From positions 1-53,492 of the forward strand of contig NZ_WJBI01000023.1 of assembly GCF_020804225.1 (NCBI RefSeq): a stretch of 53,492 bases of DNA. Direction: 5' to 3'. Shown in pieces: positions 1 to 9,600 of this stretch. Position numbers and translations under genes: made by a program. A model generated the notes under the pieces. It was not told where the DNA came from. It made no database searches and was given only the letters and a program-made list of their open reading frames with translations. Every line of letters begins with the position of its first letter. Position 1 is the stretch's first letter. Source of the stretch: Methanosarcina sp. DH2. GTDB lineage: Archaea > Halobacteriota > Methanosarcinia > Methanosarcinales > Methanosarcinaceae.

Positions 1-300
1 AAGCTGAATGGTCTGGTAAAACAGTTTTGAAGATAGGTCAATGGGAATCATCTTCAAAAACTTGTAACGTTTGTGGTTATAAGCATCCAAATTTGACAGA
101 AGATATTAGAGAGTGGCTTTGTCCTTCCTGTAATGTTTTGCATGATAGGGACATTAATGCAGCTATCAATATAAAGAAATTCGCCGTAGGGACTACGGTT
201 TGAGCCTGTGGACCGGGAAAAAACGGCAACCGCCTAGTATGAAGCAGGAAGCACCTTCCTCAAAAATCTGAGTTTACGAAGATTTTAGGTAGGTGTAGTT
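1..300 (+). mobile_element. tnpB: IS200/IS605-type element, right end (tnpB 3' part plus downstream end)
   Basis: Positions 3-203 encode the last 66 residues of a TnpB/OrfB protein; its start lies left of the window. Two CxxC pairs (TCNVCGY and LCPSCNV) form the zinc ribbon, followed by HDRDINAAINI, the last RuvC-like motif with its catalytic Asp. TnpB is an RNA-guided nuclease that favours retention of its element. The roughly 100 bp after the stop (204-300) is GC-richer, can fold, and is where the omega RNA (reRNA) scaffold of such elements normally lies; this is family knowledge and was not folded here. The element ends at or within a few bases of the stop codon of the convergent stress-protein gene. 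The exact right end cannot be set without a second copy. Confidence 0.85.
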
Positions 301-764
301 CACACACCTAAGTTCTCCGAACTCCCGTTTCGGATGACCATGACAGGGACTTTTGAACCTCTTATTACTTTTTCTGCAACACTTCCCATCAGAAACTTTT
401 CGAATCCGGTTTTTCCGAGTGTACCCATTACTATCAGGTCCATGTTATTATTTTCTGCAAAATTGATAATTTCATCACCAGGGTGGCCATCTAAAAGAAC
501 CTCTCTTACCGCCACTCCTGAGTCCTCTACGATTTTTTTAACTTTAGACAATATTTTCTTTCCATCGTTCATTATTACTTCGTGGATCGTTTCTTTGCAG
601 GCAGTCCAATTTTCAGAAATTACAGAAGGTGTATCCACTACGTAAAGGACGTGGACAGTGGCTCCGCTAAGCTTTGCAATCTCAATACCGCAAGAAACAG
701 CTCTCCGGGAGTTAGCAGATCCGTCTGTTGCAATCACAATATTCCGGTATAAATTACTTGACAT
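300..764 (-). CDS. Universal stress protein (UspA family)
   Basis: A 154-residue single Usp domain. The start at 764 is chosen because GGAGG lies 8 bases upstream and the protein then opens with the typical strand NIVIATDGS; an in-frame extension upstream to 932 has no family similarity. The ATP-binding signature G-x2-G-x9-G-S is present (GTLG, then GS before VAEKVI), so this is probably an ATP-binding member. Usp proteins are small cytoplasmic dimers linked to stress survival; the specific role is unknown. The final residues (NLGV) and TGA stop abut the IS605-type right end, so the original C-terminus may have been altered slightly by the insertion. Confidence 0.93.
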   Translation of the reverse strand: MSSNLYRNIVIATDGSANSRRAVSCGIEIAKLSGATVHVLYVVDTPSVISENWTACKETIHEVIMNDGKKILSKVKKIVEDSGVAVREVLLDGHPGDEIINFAENNNMDLIVMGTLGKTGFEKFLMGSVAEKVIRGSKVPVMVIRNGSSENLGV

Positions 765-1756
765 ATATTGTCCTCCGTCACAAATTTTGATTTGCATTAA
801 ACTTCCATGAAAAATTACAGTGTAATACAGGTGTAAAGAACTAAACATCCACCATGGTCTACAACTTCTTTCCCGTTCTAAAAAAAATGTAGGCTCAAAT
901 GTGTAAACTCTAAACACTTTATAATAATACACTCATCTCATTTTAAATATGAGTGTATGAGACAGTAAGAAAGTGGCAATTCCGGAAAAAGTTACTCACA
1001 GCTTCCAGTTATTCTATTCTAAAATAAACAAATATCACTTCTCAATCTGTCGGTATTGTCGTCAAGCATGCCCGCAAATAATACCTCAGTTTTCTCCCTA
1101 TCTCGCCGCGCAGGGTTTTGGCCGGTCCGCCACTAACTAAGAAAAAAAGAAAGCTGAACATCCAATGCAATTAAAAGAAATCCAATACAATGGGAAAACA
1201 GCCACTTGATATGAAAAATCACTCTCTTACTTCAGGAGGCTGGGTTTAAATTCACAGGATTACAAGTGCTCTCTTCCGTTTGTGTAGCGGTCGTTCCCAA
1301 AAATTTCGGACGCCTCCGCCATCTTTCCTGGCGGCTCTTACCAAAAGGAAGAAAAGGGTAGAAGGAAGAAAGGGGTAGAAGGAGTAAGGAGTAGAATGAA
1401 AGAAATTTAGAAAGGAGAAGTCTAGAAATAATAAAAAGCAGTGCAAGATAACAAGTTTAGAATTTGAAATCAGGAAAGTGTAAAAGAATCAGTTTGTAGA
1501 AATTGGGATATAAATACAGATGCTCAACATTGAAAAGAAATCCGTTTTAGCACAGATTGAAGCATTTGAATCAAGCGGCAAAAAAGAAGGATAGAGAGTG
1601 AATATCAGCAGTGGAAAGGATCTAGCTTTCATGACTTAAGATAGTATCACAGATTGGAATACATATAAAACTGTTTTTTAAATTTTGGATATTCGAAAAT
1701 GCAAAAATAGTTTATAAATAAAATAAGAAAAGAAGGTCTGATTTAAATATTCTTTT
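765..1756. other. Long AT-rich spacer without a convincing gene
   Basis: About 1 kb with no supported protein gene. It holds a short hairpin at 1316-1334 (CCGCCA / TGGCGG, 7-base loop) followed by a purine-rich stretch of degenerate GAAGGAGAAA-like repeats (about 1346-1400). A possible very short reading frame with an internal TAG lies at 1520-1639 and is listed separately. No tRNA or rRNA was recognised. Confidence 0.6.
1520..1639 (+). other. Possible small reading frame interrupted by an in-frame TAG
   Basis: ATG at 1520 opens MLNIEKKSVLAQIEAFESS and reaches TAG at 1592. The same frame continues RVNISSGKDLAFMT to TAA at 1637. Methanosarcina decodes some UAG codons as pyrrolysine, so read-through to a 39-residue peptide is conceivable. 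No ribosome binding site is visible, and the frame may equally be the relic of a longer gene with a nonsense change. The protein is not recognised. Confidence 0.25.
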
Positions 1757-1897
1757 TTATTTTCCTTTTCTTTTCTTATCCTGTTCTTTTGTTTTGTTGT
1801 CCGGCATCTTAACTTCCTCAACTGGTTTTTGAACTTTGCCGTTAGTTTCCTTATCTATCTTATCTCGTTTTGCTGCTTTCTGTTTCTTGGTCGCCAA
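1757..1897 (-). CDS. Small lysine-rich hypothetical protein (46 aa, TTG start)
   Basis: The frame begins at TTG (1895-1897) with AGAGGT 7 bases upstream, a good archaeal ribosome binding site, and encodes MATKKQKAAKRDKIDKETN and so on to GKVQKP...KKRKGK. About 40 percent of residues are Lys or Arg and it has no hydrophobic stretch, so it is likely disordered and might bind nucleic acid. Its strong Shine-Dalgarno site and isolated position argue for a real gene despite its size. The family is not recognised and no function is proposed. Confidence 0.6.
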   Translation of the reverse strand: MATKKQKAAKRDKIDKETNGKVQKPVEEVKMPDNKTKEQDKKRKGK

Positions 1898-2174
1898 GTT
1901 GTAAACCTCTGGTAATCCTTTTTACAAATGAATAATTATAAAACAGTCAGATACTATATAAAGGTTCATCTTTCTTCAATCCGTTCTCATAGTTTCCTAT
2001 AATTGAATATCTGAAATTCAGCCCCGGTACTTTATGAACAGCTGCACACTAAGGACGAACAGATAGAAAAACTAAATAAGAGGATGCATAAGCAAGCGGT
2101 CCATATTCAAGTTTGATACAGGAAAATAGCAGGTTAAATATCAAGCTGCTTCCGGAGACTATGGAAAATAAATA
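1898..2174. other. Spacer with a possible gene relic
   Basis: An open stretch at 2015-2116 on the plus strand, without a start codon, encodes a coiled-coil-like peptide (LYEQLHTKDEQIEKLNKRM). It could be the tail of a lost phage or plasmid gene. Nothing else is evident. Confidence 0.25.
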
Positions 2175-2303
2175 TCACTTTCTCTTTCTTCTGTAAAACA
2201 AATAGAAAATAAGGATAATCAAAATAAAGAACGCTGCAATGAGTAATTCTCCAGGTATTACTTGAGTAGTCATTATAACAGAAGAGCTTGAAACAGTGGA
2301 CAT
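2175..2303 (-). CDS. Small single-pass membrane protein (42 aa)
   Basis: ATG at 2301-2303 opens a peptide with a Ser-rich N-terminus, a PGE turn near residue 17, one hydrophobic segment (ELLIAAFFILIILIFYLF) and a basic tail YRRKRK. The layout (short extracytoplasmic part, membrane helix, positive C-terminus) predicts an N-out single-pass protein. No strong ribosome binding site is seen; translation may be leaderless or start at the second Met, residue 11. The tail resembles C-terminal sorting anchors in general shape, but here it makes up most of the protein. The function is unknown. Confidence 0.5.
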   Translation of the reverse strand: MSTVSSSSVIMTTQVIPGELLIAAFFILIILIFYLFYRRKRK

Positions 2304-2455
2304 ACTGTTATTAAAGATTGAAAAAAGTTAAATAATTTTTCCAAAAGTTCTCTTTTTTGTTCTCTTAAAAATACTTCAAAGCCTGGAAAAAGTTTTACTC
2401 TTTAAAATGAACTCTAAAAATAAACTTAAATAACAAAGTTGATTGAGGACCTCTA

Positions 2456-4711
2456 TTATAAGTCCTCAACTGTATTACCGCATGAGACCTGCCAGTTCTT
2501 AATCTTCTTTACGGTGACCTTTATGGTTTTTGCAAGCTCAATTGCATCGGCTTCAACAAGGGCTTCTATGCTATTTATTCCTGCATCCTCGAGCTTCCCT
2601 GCAGTGGCTTTTCCTACGCCTTCGATGTCTTTAATGGATTTGGGCCTTTCTTTTTTCGGCTGCTGGGCCTGCACTTCCTGCTGGGTTTTCTGCCATTCGA
2701 TAAAATTGCACTGGGGGCAGCCAAGATCCCAGGCTCGTTTTCCCTGATTGATTATGCGGATATGGTGCAGCCCGTGAGTCTCACAGGATTTATCTGTGAC
2801 AATTATCTGGCCACTCTTTGGCAGGGGCAGGGAGAAGGTGCAGTTAGGGTAGTTGCTGCAACCTATGAAACGGCTTCCCCTTTTCGAGCGACGGATCATG
2901 AGATCGTTTCCGCATAAGGAGCAGGTGCCTATGATTTTATCCTCTCTGAGGCCTGCTTGCAGGGACTCTATAATATTATCCCTGTTTTTGTCAAGTTCCG
3001 AAAAGACCTGCTTGAGCATCTCCCTGGACTCTTCAAGTACGGAATCTTCCTTGATTTTGCCTTCTGCAATTTTGTCCATGTTTTCTTCAAGCAACTTTGT
3101 CATGTCCGGTTTCGTAATTGTGGGAGAGTATTTCTCAAGAGTATCCATTACGGCAAAAGAGGTATTTGTAGGCTGTACCGGGTTTCCGTGGATATAAGCC
3201 CTGGAATAAAGCTTGCTGATAATCTCGTGACGTGTAGCTTTTGTGCCAAGCCCGAGGTCTTCCATTATATTGATCAGCCTGCCCTGACCGTAGCGTCCGG
3301 GTGGCTGGGTTTCTTTATCCAGCATTTCTTTCTTTATCACTTTCAGGGAATCTCCTTCCCTGAGTTCCGGAAATAGACGGTCTTCCGGAGCATTGTAAGG
3401 ATAATACCAGCGCCAGCCGTGTTCCAGCAGCCTTGCTCCGTTTGCCCTGAACTCTTCCTCGTCGATATCAAGCCTCAGACGCATGGTCTCCCAGGTGCTC
3501 GGGCCAGCAAAGGTTGCAAAAAAGCGCCTGACCACAAGCTCGTAGACCTTCCATTCCTCTTCTTTTAAGTCAGTTTTCTTTGCCAGGGAAGCAGGATAGA
3601 TAGGTGGGTGGTCTGTTGTTTCTTTTTTCCCACGGGTGGGGACAAGTTCAGCTTTCTCAAGAAGGGCATTTGCATATTCCTTGAAAGGCCCTTCCTTAAA
3701 AATCTCAATTAGAGCCTTCAGGTCCAGAGTATCTGGATAAACCGTGTTGTCTGTCCTGGGATATGAAATGTATCCGTTCGTGTAAAGAGATTCAGCTATA
3801 CGCATGGCGTTTGCGGGGCTGAGCCCGATTGAGTTTGCCGCGCTGATAAATCCGGTAGTATTAAAAGGAGTAGGGGGCTGGTCAATTTTCGTCCCTTTTT
3901 CTATCTCTTTTAATTCCGCTTTTTTTCCAAGTTTCTTGAATACCTTTCCAGCTTCCTCTTTGTCCAGGAAACGGCGGGTTGAGTGCTGGGCGGAAAAAGT
4001 TTCCCTTGATGCGGTTTCAAGTTCGGCATGGATCTCCCAGTAAGGGGTCGGGACAAAGATATTCCTTTCTTTTTCCCTGTCAACTATAAGAGATAGGGTT
4101 GGGGACTGCACCCTTCCTACAGAAAGGAACATTTTCCCGAGCCTGCCTGCTGCAAGGGAAATATATCGGGTAAGGGCAGCTCCCCAGACCAGGTCAATTA
4201 CCTGCCTTGAGTGACCCGCATCTGCGAGGTTAAAGTCAACATCTGTAGGATTTGCAAATGCAGCATCAATTGCTTTTGGAGTTATTGCACTGTAACGTAC
4301 CCTGTCAAAAGGGATATCCGGGTTCACCTTCTTTATAATGTTCAGAGCTTCGACTCCTATCAGTTCCCCTTCCCGGTCGTAGTCAGTTGCAATGGTGACC
4401 CTGTCTGCTTCTTTTCCAAGGCTCTTTAAAGCAGTCACTATCTTCCGGTTGATCGGAGTTGTTGTAATCTCGGCGTCTATCAGGGCTCTGGCATCAACCT
4501 TCTGCCAGTTGTTGTACTCTTTTGGAAAATCTATCCCGACAATATGGCCGGAAAGCCCTATTACTGCAGTCTCCTGCCTGTTTTCGCCGGATCCGATCTC
4601 GTACCGGTATACGTCTACTCCGCTGACTCTTTCCTTCTTGGGACTTTTTGGAGCCAGAATCGCAGCTATCCTCCTTGCTGCTATGTTCTTTTCCGTTACG
4701 ATAAGGTGCAT
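2456..4711 (-). CDS. topA: DNA topoisomerase I (type IA)
   Basis: A 751-residue type IA topoisomerase, which relaxes negatively supercoiled DNA by cutting one strand through a 5'-phosphotyrosine. The Toprim domain starts at residue 1 (LIVTEKN) and carries the metal motif DYDREGE near 110-116. The catalytic tyrosine is Y317 in GYISYPRTD. C-terminal zinc fingers follow near 600-680 (CSLCG...CSNYPNC and CETHG...CPQC), then a helix-hairpin-helix segment (DIEGVGKATAGKLEDAG). Length and order fit archaeal TopA. The start at 4711 places the Toprim strand at the extreme N-terminus, as in relatives. It stands alone, with no operon partner. Confidence 0.97.
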   Translation of the reverse strand: MHLIVTEKNIAARRIAAILAPKSPKKERVSGVDVYRYEIGSGENRQETAVIGLSGHIVGIDFPKEYNNWQKVDARALIDAEITTTPINRKIVTALKSLGKEADRVTIATDYDREGELIGVEALNIIKKVNPDIPFDRVRYSAITPKAIDAAFANPTDVDFNLADAGHSRQVIDLVWGAALTRYISLAAGRLGKMFLSVGRVQSPTLSLIVDREKERNIFVPTPYWEIHAELETASRETFSAQHSTRRFLDKEEAGKVFKKLGKKAELKEIEKGTKIDQPPTPFNTTGFISAANSIGLSPANAMRIAESLYTNGYISYPRTDNTVYPDTLDLKALIEIFKEGPFKEYANALLEKAELVPTRGKKETTDHPPIYPASLAKKTDLKEEEWKVYELVVRRFFATFAGPSTWETMRLRLDIDEEEFRANGARLLEHGWRWYYPYNAPEDRLFPELREGDSLKVIKKEMLDKETQPPGRYGQGRLINIMEDLGLGTKATRHEIISKLYSRAYIHGNPVQPTNTSFAVMDTLEKYSPTITKPDMTKLLEENMDKIAEGKIKEDSVLEESREMLKQVFSELDKNRDNIIESLQAGLREDKIIGTCSLCGNDLMIRRSKRGSRFIGCSNYPNCTFSLPLPKSGQIIVTDKSCETHGLHHIRIINQGKRAWDLGCPQCNFIEWQKTQQEVQAQQPKKERPKSIKDIEGVGKATAGKLEDAGINSIEALVEADAIELAKTIKVTVKKIKNWQVSCGNTVEDL

Positions 4712-5053
4712 TTAAAACTCCGGTATAACTTTTCTTAAATTTTGTGGAGGAATACTGGCGTACCCCAAAACTCCTGCCAGTCTGAGTCGAAGCCTGCCTC
4801 CTAATTCTTGAAGTTTCCTTTTGCAATATAAATTTTTGGATCAAATATTAAGATTTTCTGCCATCCGTAACTAAAATCAGGTTCAGATATTCCTTTTTTG
4901 CCTGTTTTACTTTTTTGCAAAGCGCTTTTTGATCCGGTTTTTGCTTGAGGCTTCAAAATTCGTCTCAAAATTTCTTAAGTTATCTTATTCTTCATTGGAT
5001 TCTTCTTATTCTTCATTAGATTCTTCTTATTCTTCATTGAGTTTTCCTGTTCT
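4712..5053. repeat. Spacer with a 21-bp tandem repeat
   Basis: Positions 4982-5060 contain about four copies of a 21-bp unit whose core is TTCTTATTCTTCATT, just downstream of the TIGR00725-like gene stop. The last copy is degenerate. On the minus strand the unit reads as repeated MKNKKN, but no ribosome binding site supports translation. The rest of the spacer, upstream of topA, shows nothing recognisable. Confidence 0.7.
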
Positions 5054-5523
5054 TCATTGATTTTTAATAAGTGCCAGAGCAAACTCTACAGCTTCCTGCG
5101 GGCTTCTTGCCCTCTTTACGCCTTCTATTTTCCATTTACAGTCGAGTACAAACACAGGTTTTCCCATTTTCAGCCCAAAGGCGATTTCCGAAAGAGTCCC
5201 GTATTCCCCGGAAACAGCAATCAGGGCATCCGAGGATTGGGCTATAAGGGCGTTTCTGGCATGCCCCATTCCACTGAGAATCGCTATGTCTATCCATGGG
5301 TTTGCGTCTTCTCTACAGGTTCCGGGTAAAATCCCTATGGTCACCCCTCCTTCCAGTTTTGCTCCATGCGCTGCTGCTTCCATCACCCCACCCAGGCCTC
5401 CGCATAGAAGAACAGCTCCTTTTTTGCGATCTCTTTTCCCACAGCTTCTGCAAGGGCTCTCGTCTCATTGCTGCAGGTCCCGGCCCCTATAACCCCAATC
5501 TGCTTTCTTACTGGTGCTTTCAC
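5054..5523 (-). CDS. TIGR00725-like Rossmann-fold protein, interrupted by a -1 frameshift
   Basis: The gene starts at GTG 5521-5523, with GGAG 9 bases upstream: KAPVRKQIGVIGAG and so on. It runs through EIAKK, where the frame must shift by -1 to continue as GAVLLCGGLGGVMEAAAHGA and ISGEYGTLSE-like motifs to the stop at 5054. The motifs (VIGAG, CGGLGG, SGEYGTLSEIAFGLKMGKP) match the LOG / molybdenum-cofactor-carrier-like Rossmann family, for which TIGR00725 is the usual archaeal label. The shift falls exactly on the heptamer A-AAA-AAG (5419-5425 complement). It is either a lost A in a run of seven, a sequencing error, or a real slippery site. Without the shift, a 48-residue peptide or an internal-start 110-residue protein would result. 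Confidence 0.8.
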
Positions 5524-5670
5524 TGTATATAACTCCTTTTAGCTCTTTTATTTGAGGTCCGGTCAGGTAGCGCCTCTGTTATCGAGTGACTTCGATATAA
5601 TTGCTTTTCTCTGGATGTAGCTTTCTCTGGATGTAGCTTTCTCGTGTAGGTTCTCTGAATGTAGCCGCCC

Positions 5671-6195
5671 TCAGATGTAATGACTCTGGATTTCCACAAT
5701 CTCGGTACTGTTTTTTGCAGTTGCGTATTCATCAAGAGGCTCCCTGTTCAGTTCAAGAAAGCTGTGCCCCCAGTTAAACTTGGAAAGGACCTTTTCTGCC
5801 TGCTCTTTGTGCCCCAGAATATAGAGGGCTGCTGCAAAGGCTTCTGCCGAGTTGAGTTTGAAGGGCCTTCCGAAGTTGACAGGGTTGCCTGCAAGAAGAT
5901 ATGGAAGAGCCCTGTGTTCAAGATTCAGTTTTCCAAGCTCAGGAAAAATTCGTTCAACTTCTTCCCAGGAGCAGTCAAGTACGATTATTCCTTTCTTAGG
6001 GTTATCAGCTGGCGACAGGGCTTTTTCCGCCATCGGGTCGAGCAGGATCGCTGAACGTGGCAGCCTCTCCACCCTGTCATAAAGTCGGGCAAGCTCAAAG
6101 CGAGCCATTTTTCTTCCTGTGCATTTTTTTGGGTCGCACTGTCCGGCATGGTAGATATAAAGGGAAATATCCCGGGGCTTTTCAGAATTCATCAT
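5671..6195 (-). CDS. tsr3: Tsr3-type rRNA aminocarboxypropyltransferase (DUF367)
   Basis: A 174-residue protein with the DUF367/Tsr3 signatures [13 protein letters not shown] at the N-terminus, VLDCSWEE near the middle and [15 protein letters not shown] plus [11 protein letters not shown]. Tsr3 transfers the aminocarboxypropyl group of S-adenosylmethionine to a small-subunit rRNA hypermodified uridine. Two ATG codons are adjacent (6193-6195 and 6190-6192); GAGG just upstream fits the second slightly better. The C-terminal 15 residues ([12 protein letters not shown]) look variable. The next gene downstream on this strand is the frameshifted Rossmann protein, about 150 bp away, and probably a separate unit. 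Confidence 0.93.
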   Translation of the reverse strand: MMNSEKPRDISLYIYHAGQCDPKKCTGRKMARFELARLYDRVERLPRSAILLDPMAEKALSPADNPKKGIIVLDCSWEEVERIFPELGKLNLEHRALPYLLAGNPVNFGRPFKLNSAEAFAAALYILGHKEQAEKVLSKFNWGHSFLELNREPLDEYATAKNSTEIVEIQSHYI

Positions 6196-6627
6196 TGATC
6201 CTCTGGAATGTGGGCTTTATATGTCTTACGTCTTTGCTTCTTCTCTCTTTTATTCACAAATTCACCAGGCCTGTTCTATGGCAATTCATCAGTCTCGCCC
6301 TCATCCGAAAATTTCCGGATTTTTGAGCCTTTTTAGCCGGAACTTTCTGGAAACGTTGCGCAAAAATTTCGGAATTTATTTATACACCTCACTGTTTATT
6401 CTCTAAAATATTAGATATGTTAGGCTGTTTCATTCAATTTTTATTTTATTCCATGTTCAAGAAGATTTCAAACCTATATGCTCAGGTTTTTGCACCCTTT
6501 TCCAGGTAGGTTACTTTTTCCTGGACACCTGAGATTTTCCATTCCCTTTAGCAGAACGGTACCTGATAAAAACGCCAGAGGGGTGTGAAAACATGTCCAC
6601 AAACTAATTACTTGAGAGAGGTTTTTC
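6196..6627. other. Divergent promoter region
   Basis: An AT-rich spacer between the divergent tsr3 gene and the large secreted protein gene. A TATA-like stretch (ATTTATTTATACACC, about 6373-6387) could serve the plus-strand gene with a long leader. GAGAGG at 6614-6619 is the ribosome binding site for the ATG at 6628. Nothing else is seen. Confidence 0.5.
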
Positions 6628-9600
6628 ATGATAAATGTGAAAATTATCATCAGTTTATTGCTTTCTGTTATCCTTATTTCGGGATTTGCGGCAGCAGATC
6701 CAGGTGAGGAGACATCTAATGAAAATGAATCCGCTGCACAGTTTACCACTATCTCAGACCCGGTTGCAGAAGAAAGTTCCGGGGAAGAATATTCTTTCGC
6801 TCCTATTAATCCCGAATTTCTGGAATATCAGGAACAAATGGATAAAAAAGAAAATACTGAAAAATTGCTCTTTTCTTCTCTTAACTCGTTGACTTCCGAA
6901 CAAGAGGCTGAAGCTGAACTGGAGGCTGAAACTGAACCAAAGGCTGGAGCGTATGCAACAGGGCTGAACCCTGCTCCTGTAGATCTTTCGCATCTTCAAG
7001 TGGTTGAGGGTATGGAAGGTTCAGGTTCTTCCGAATCTTTCTATGACCTTCGGGCTCTTGGGAGAGTCAGCCCTGTAAAGGACCAGAAAGATGAGGGAAG
7101 CTGTTGGGCTTATGGTTCCTATGCTTCGCTTGAGTCCTATCTGCTCCCCTCAGAAACCTGGGATTTTTCGGAAAATAATATGAAAAACCTGCTTTCACCC
7201 TATTACCCCGAGAGCTTTGATTATTATGAAGGTGGCTTTACTCTGATGTCTGCAGCTTACCTCACACGCTGGAGTGGGCCTGTCATTGAAACAGATGATC
7301 CCTATGATCCTCATTCCAGTATTTCTCCCGAAGGGCTTCCGGCAGTAAAACATGTGCAGGAAATTCTGTTCATCCCGGACAGGCATGGGGCTCTGGACAA
7401 CGAGAATATCAAGTGGGCTCTGCAGGAATACGGGGCAGTTGCCTCCACAATATATGTAGACCTTGACCTTTTTGCTCCTGTTAGCAATAGCTATTATTAC
7501 GCCGGCCAGGAATTTCCCAATCACCTGGTTGCTATTGTCGGCTGGGACGATTCCTTTGATAAAAATAAATTTAATCCGGCTGCTCCGGGAGACGGCGCCT
7601 TTATTGTAAAGAACTCCTGGGGGCCTGATTGGGGAGAAGAGGGTTATTTCTACATCTCCTATTATGATTCGAAAATAGGCAAAGATAATGCCATTTACAC
7701 AGCAGAGGATCTCGGTGACTTCGATTCCGTATACCAGTATGACCCCCTGGGCTGGGTCAACAGTTTCGGTTATGCCCGAAAAACATCTGCCTGGGCTGCC
7801 AATCTCTTCACAGCCGAGGAGAATGAAACACTCAATGCTGTCAGTTTCTATACTACGGATTCAGGGGCTGAGTATGAGGTCTATATCTATACCGATCCGG
7901 TTTCCGGGCCTGTAAATCCTGAAGGCTTGAAGGCATCCGAAAACGGGACATTTACTTACGCAGGGTATCACACCGTCCGGCTGGACCGGGGAGTTCCCCT
8001 TGCCGAAGGGCAGAATTTCTCGGTGGCGATCAGGTTCACCGCTCCTGAATACGGATATCCCCTTGCTCTTGAGTGCCCGGTGAAAGATTACAGCAGCCAG
8101 GCTTCTTCCTACGCCGGGGAAAGCTATGTCAGCCCTGACGGCCTGAACTGGATAGACCTTTCTTCTATCCTTAAAAATTCAAACGCCTGCATAAAAGCGT
8201 TTACTGACAGAGATGCAGCTCCGGAAGCTGCTTTTGTACGAAATGTTACTTCGGGAGCTGCCCCGCTTACGGTTAATTTCTTTGATGCCAGCATTAATTC
8301 CCCGACAGCCTGGGAATGGGATTTTAACTCGGACGGGACCATAGATTCAACTGAACAAAACCCGGTGCATACGTACACAAAAGCAGGACTTTATACGGTA
8401 ACATTTTCAGTGGAGAACGAATTCGGGGCTAATAGTAGTTCCAGGACGGACTGTGTTTCCGTGGGGGAACAGGCGGCGATTCTGTATGTTGATGATGACA
8501 ATGCATCTGGTACTGTATCCGGCACTTATTCTTCCATTCAGGAAGCAGTGGACAGGGCAGCTGCCGGTTCAACGATTATTGTCCGCGAGGGCTGGTACAA
8601 TGAAACTGTAAATGTTGATAAGACACTGACAATCCGATCCGAGTCCGGGCCTGAAAACACCGTGGTCCAGTCTGATAATCCGGAAGATTGTGTGTTTTAC
8701 ATTACCGCCGACTCCGTAAATATCAACGGATTTTCCATAGTCGGAGCAGGCAAGTACTCAAATGGGCTTTTATCCAATTATGGAATCCTACTTTATAATG
8801 CCAATGAAAACAGCATCTGTAACAATATCCTCACAGACAATCTGCTCGGAGTTTGCCTGTACAGCTCATCTAACAATACGGTGCAGGCAAACAACGCCAG
8901 TTCAAATATCCATACAGGGATTTACCTGTATGATTCCCATAATAATACTCTCTACAGGAACAGAGCTATTTCAAACAGTTGCGGCATCTACATTAGAGGT
9001 TCCGGGGGCAACAGGCTCCGCTGCAATGAGATGAGGAACAATAAATATAATTTGAAAATTACAGATTTTGCTTCCTTAAACGATATAGATAAGAGCAATA
9101 CCGTTGACTGCAAGCCTGTCTACCACATTATCGGGGAAACCGACCTGGAAATAAACGCATCTTCCAGGGCAGGGGTCGTTTTCTGTATGGACTGCCAGAA
9201 TGTGACGGTACGGGACCTGGACCTGGAACACAACTATTGGGGAGTTGTCCTTTGCAATACAAGCATCTCCCTGCTTGAAAATAATACGCTTGCAAATAAC
9301 AACATAGGAATGTATCTCCTGGATTCCGGGTATGGGAAAATCGCAAACAACAGTGCGGTTTCAAATGGGGAATGCGGTTTCATGTTTGAGAACGCCTGTG
9401 GAAATACCATTGAGAACAATACAGCAGATTCCAATATATTATACGGGCTCTACCTTAGCAATTCCTGGGGAAATACTCTCCAAAACAATACGATGTCAGA
9501 CAACTGCTTTAACTTCGGAGCCGAGGGAATGCTTGAGCCGAACAGCATAGAAACAAACAATCTTGTGGACGGCAAGCCGGTCTATTTCTACGTAAACGAG

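Noticed and set aside
334-645. Plus-strand frame opposite the stress protein gene
   Set aside because: Shadow of the well-supported minus-strand gene, with no ribosome site.
300-932. Longer 210-residue stress protein starting at 932
   Set aside because: The first 56 residues have no family match, and a strong GGAGG site supports the start at 764.
1252-1446. Minus-strand 64-residue frame in the purine-rich spacer
   Set aside because: Low-complexity Phe/Leu/Ser product from a repeat-rich tract; no start signal.
4982-5060. Four 21-bp units considered as a small CRISPR array
   Set aside because: Units are adjacent without unique spacers and are simple AT-rich tandem copies.
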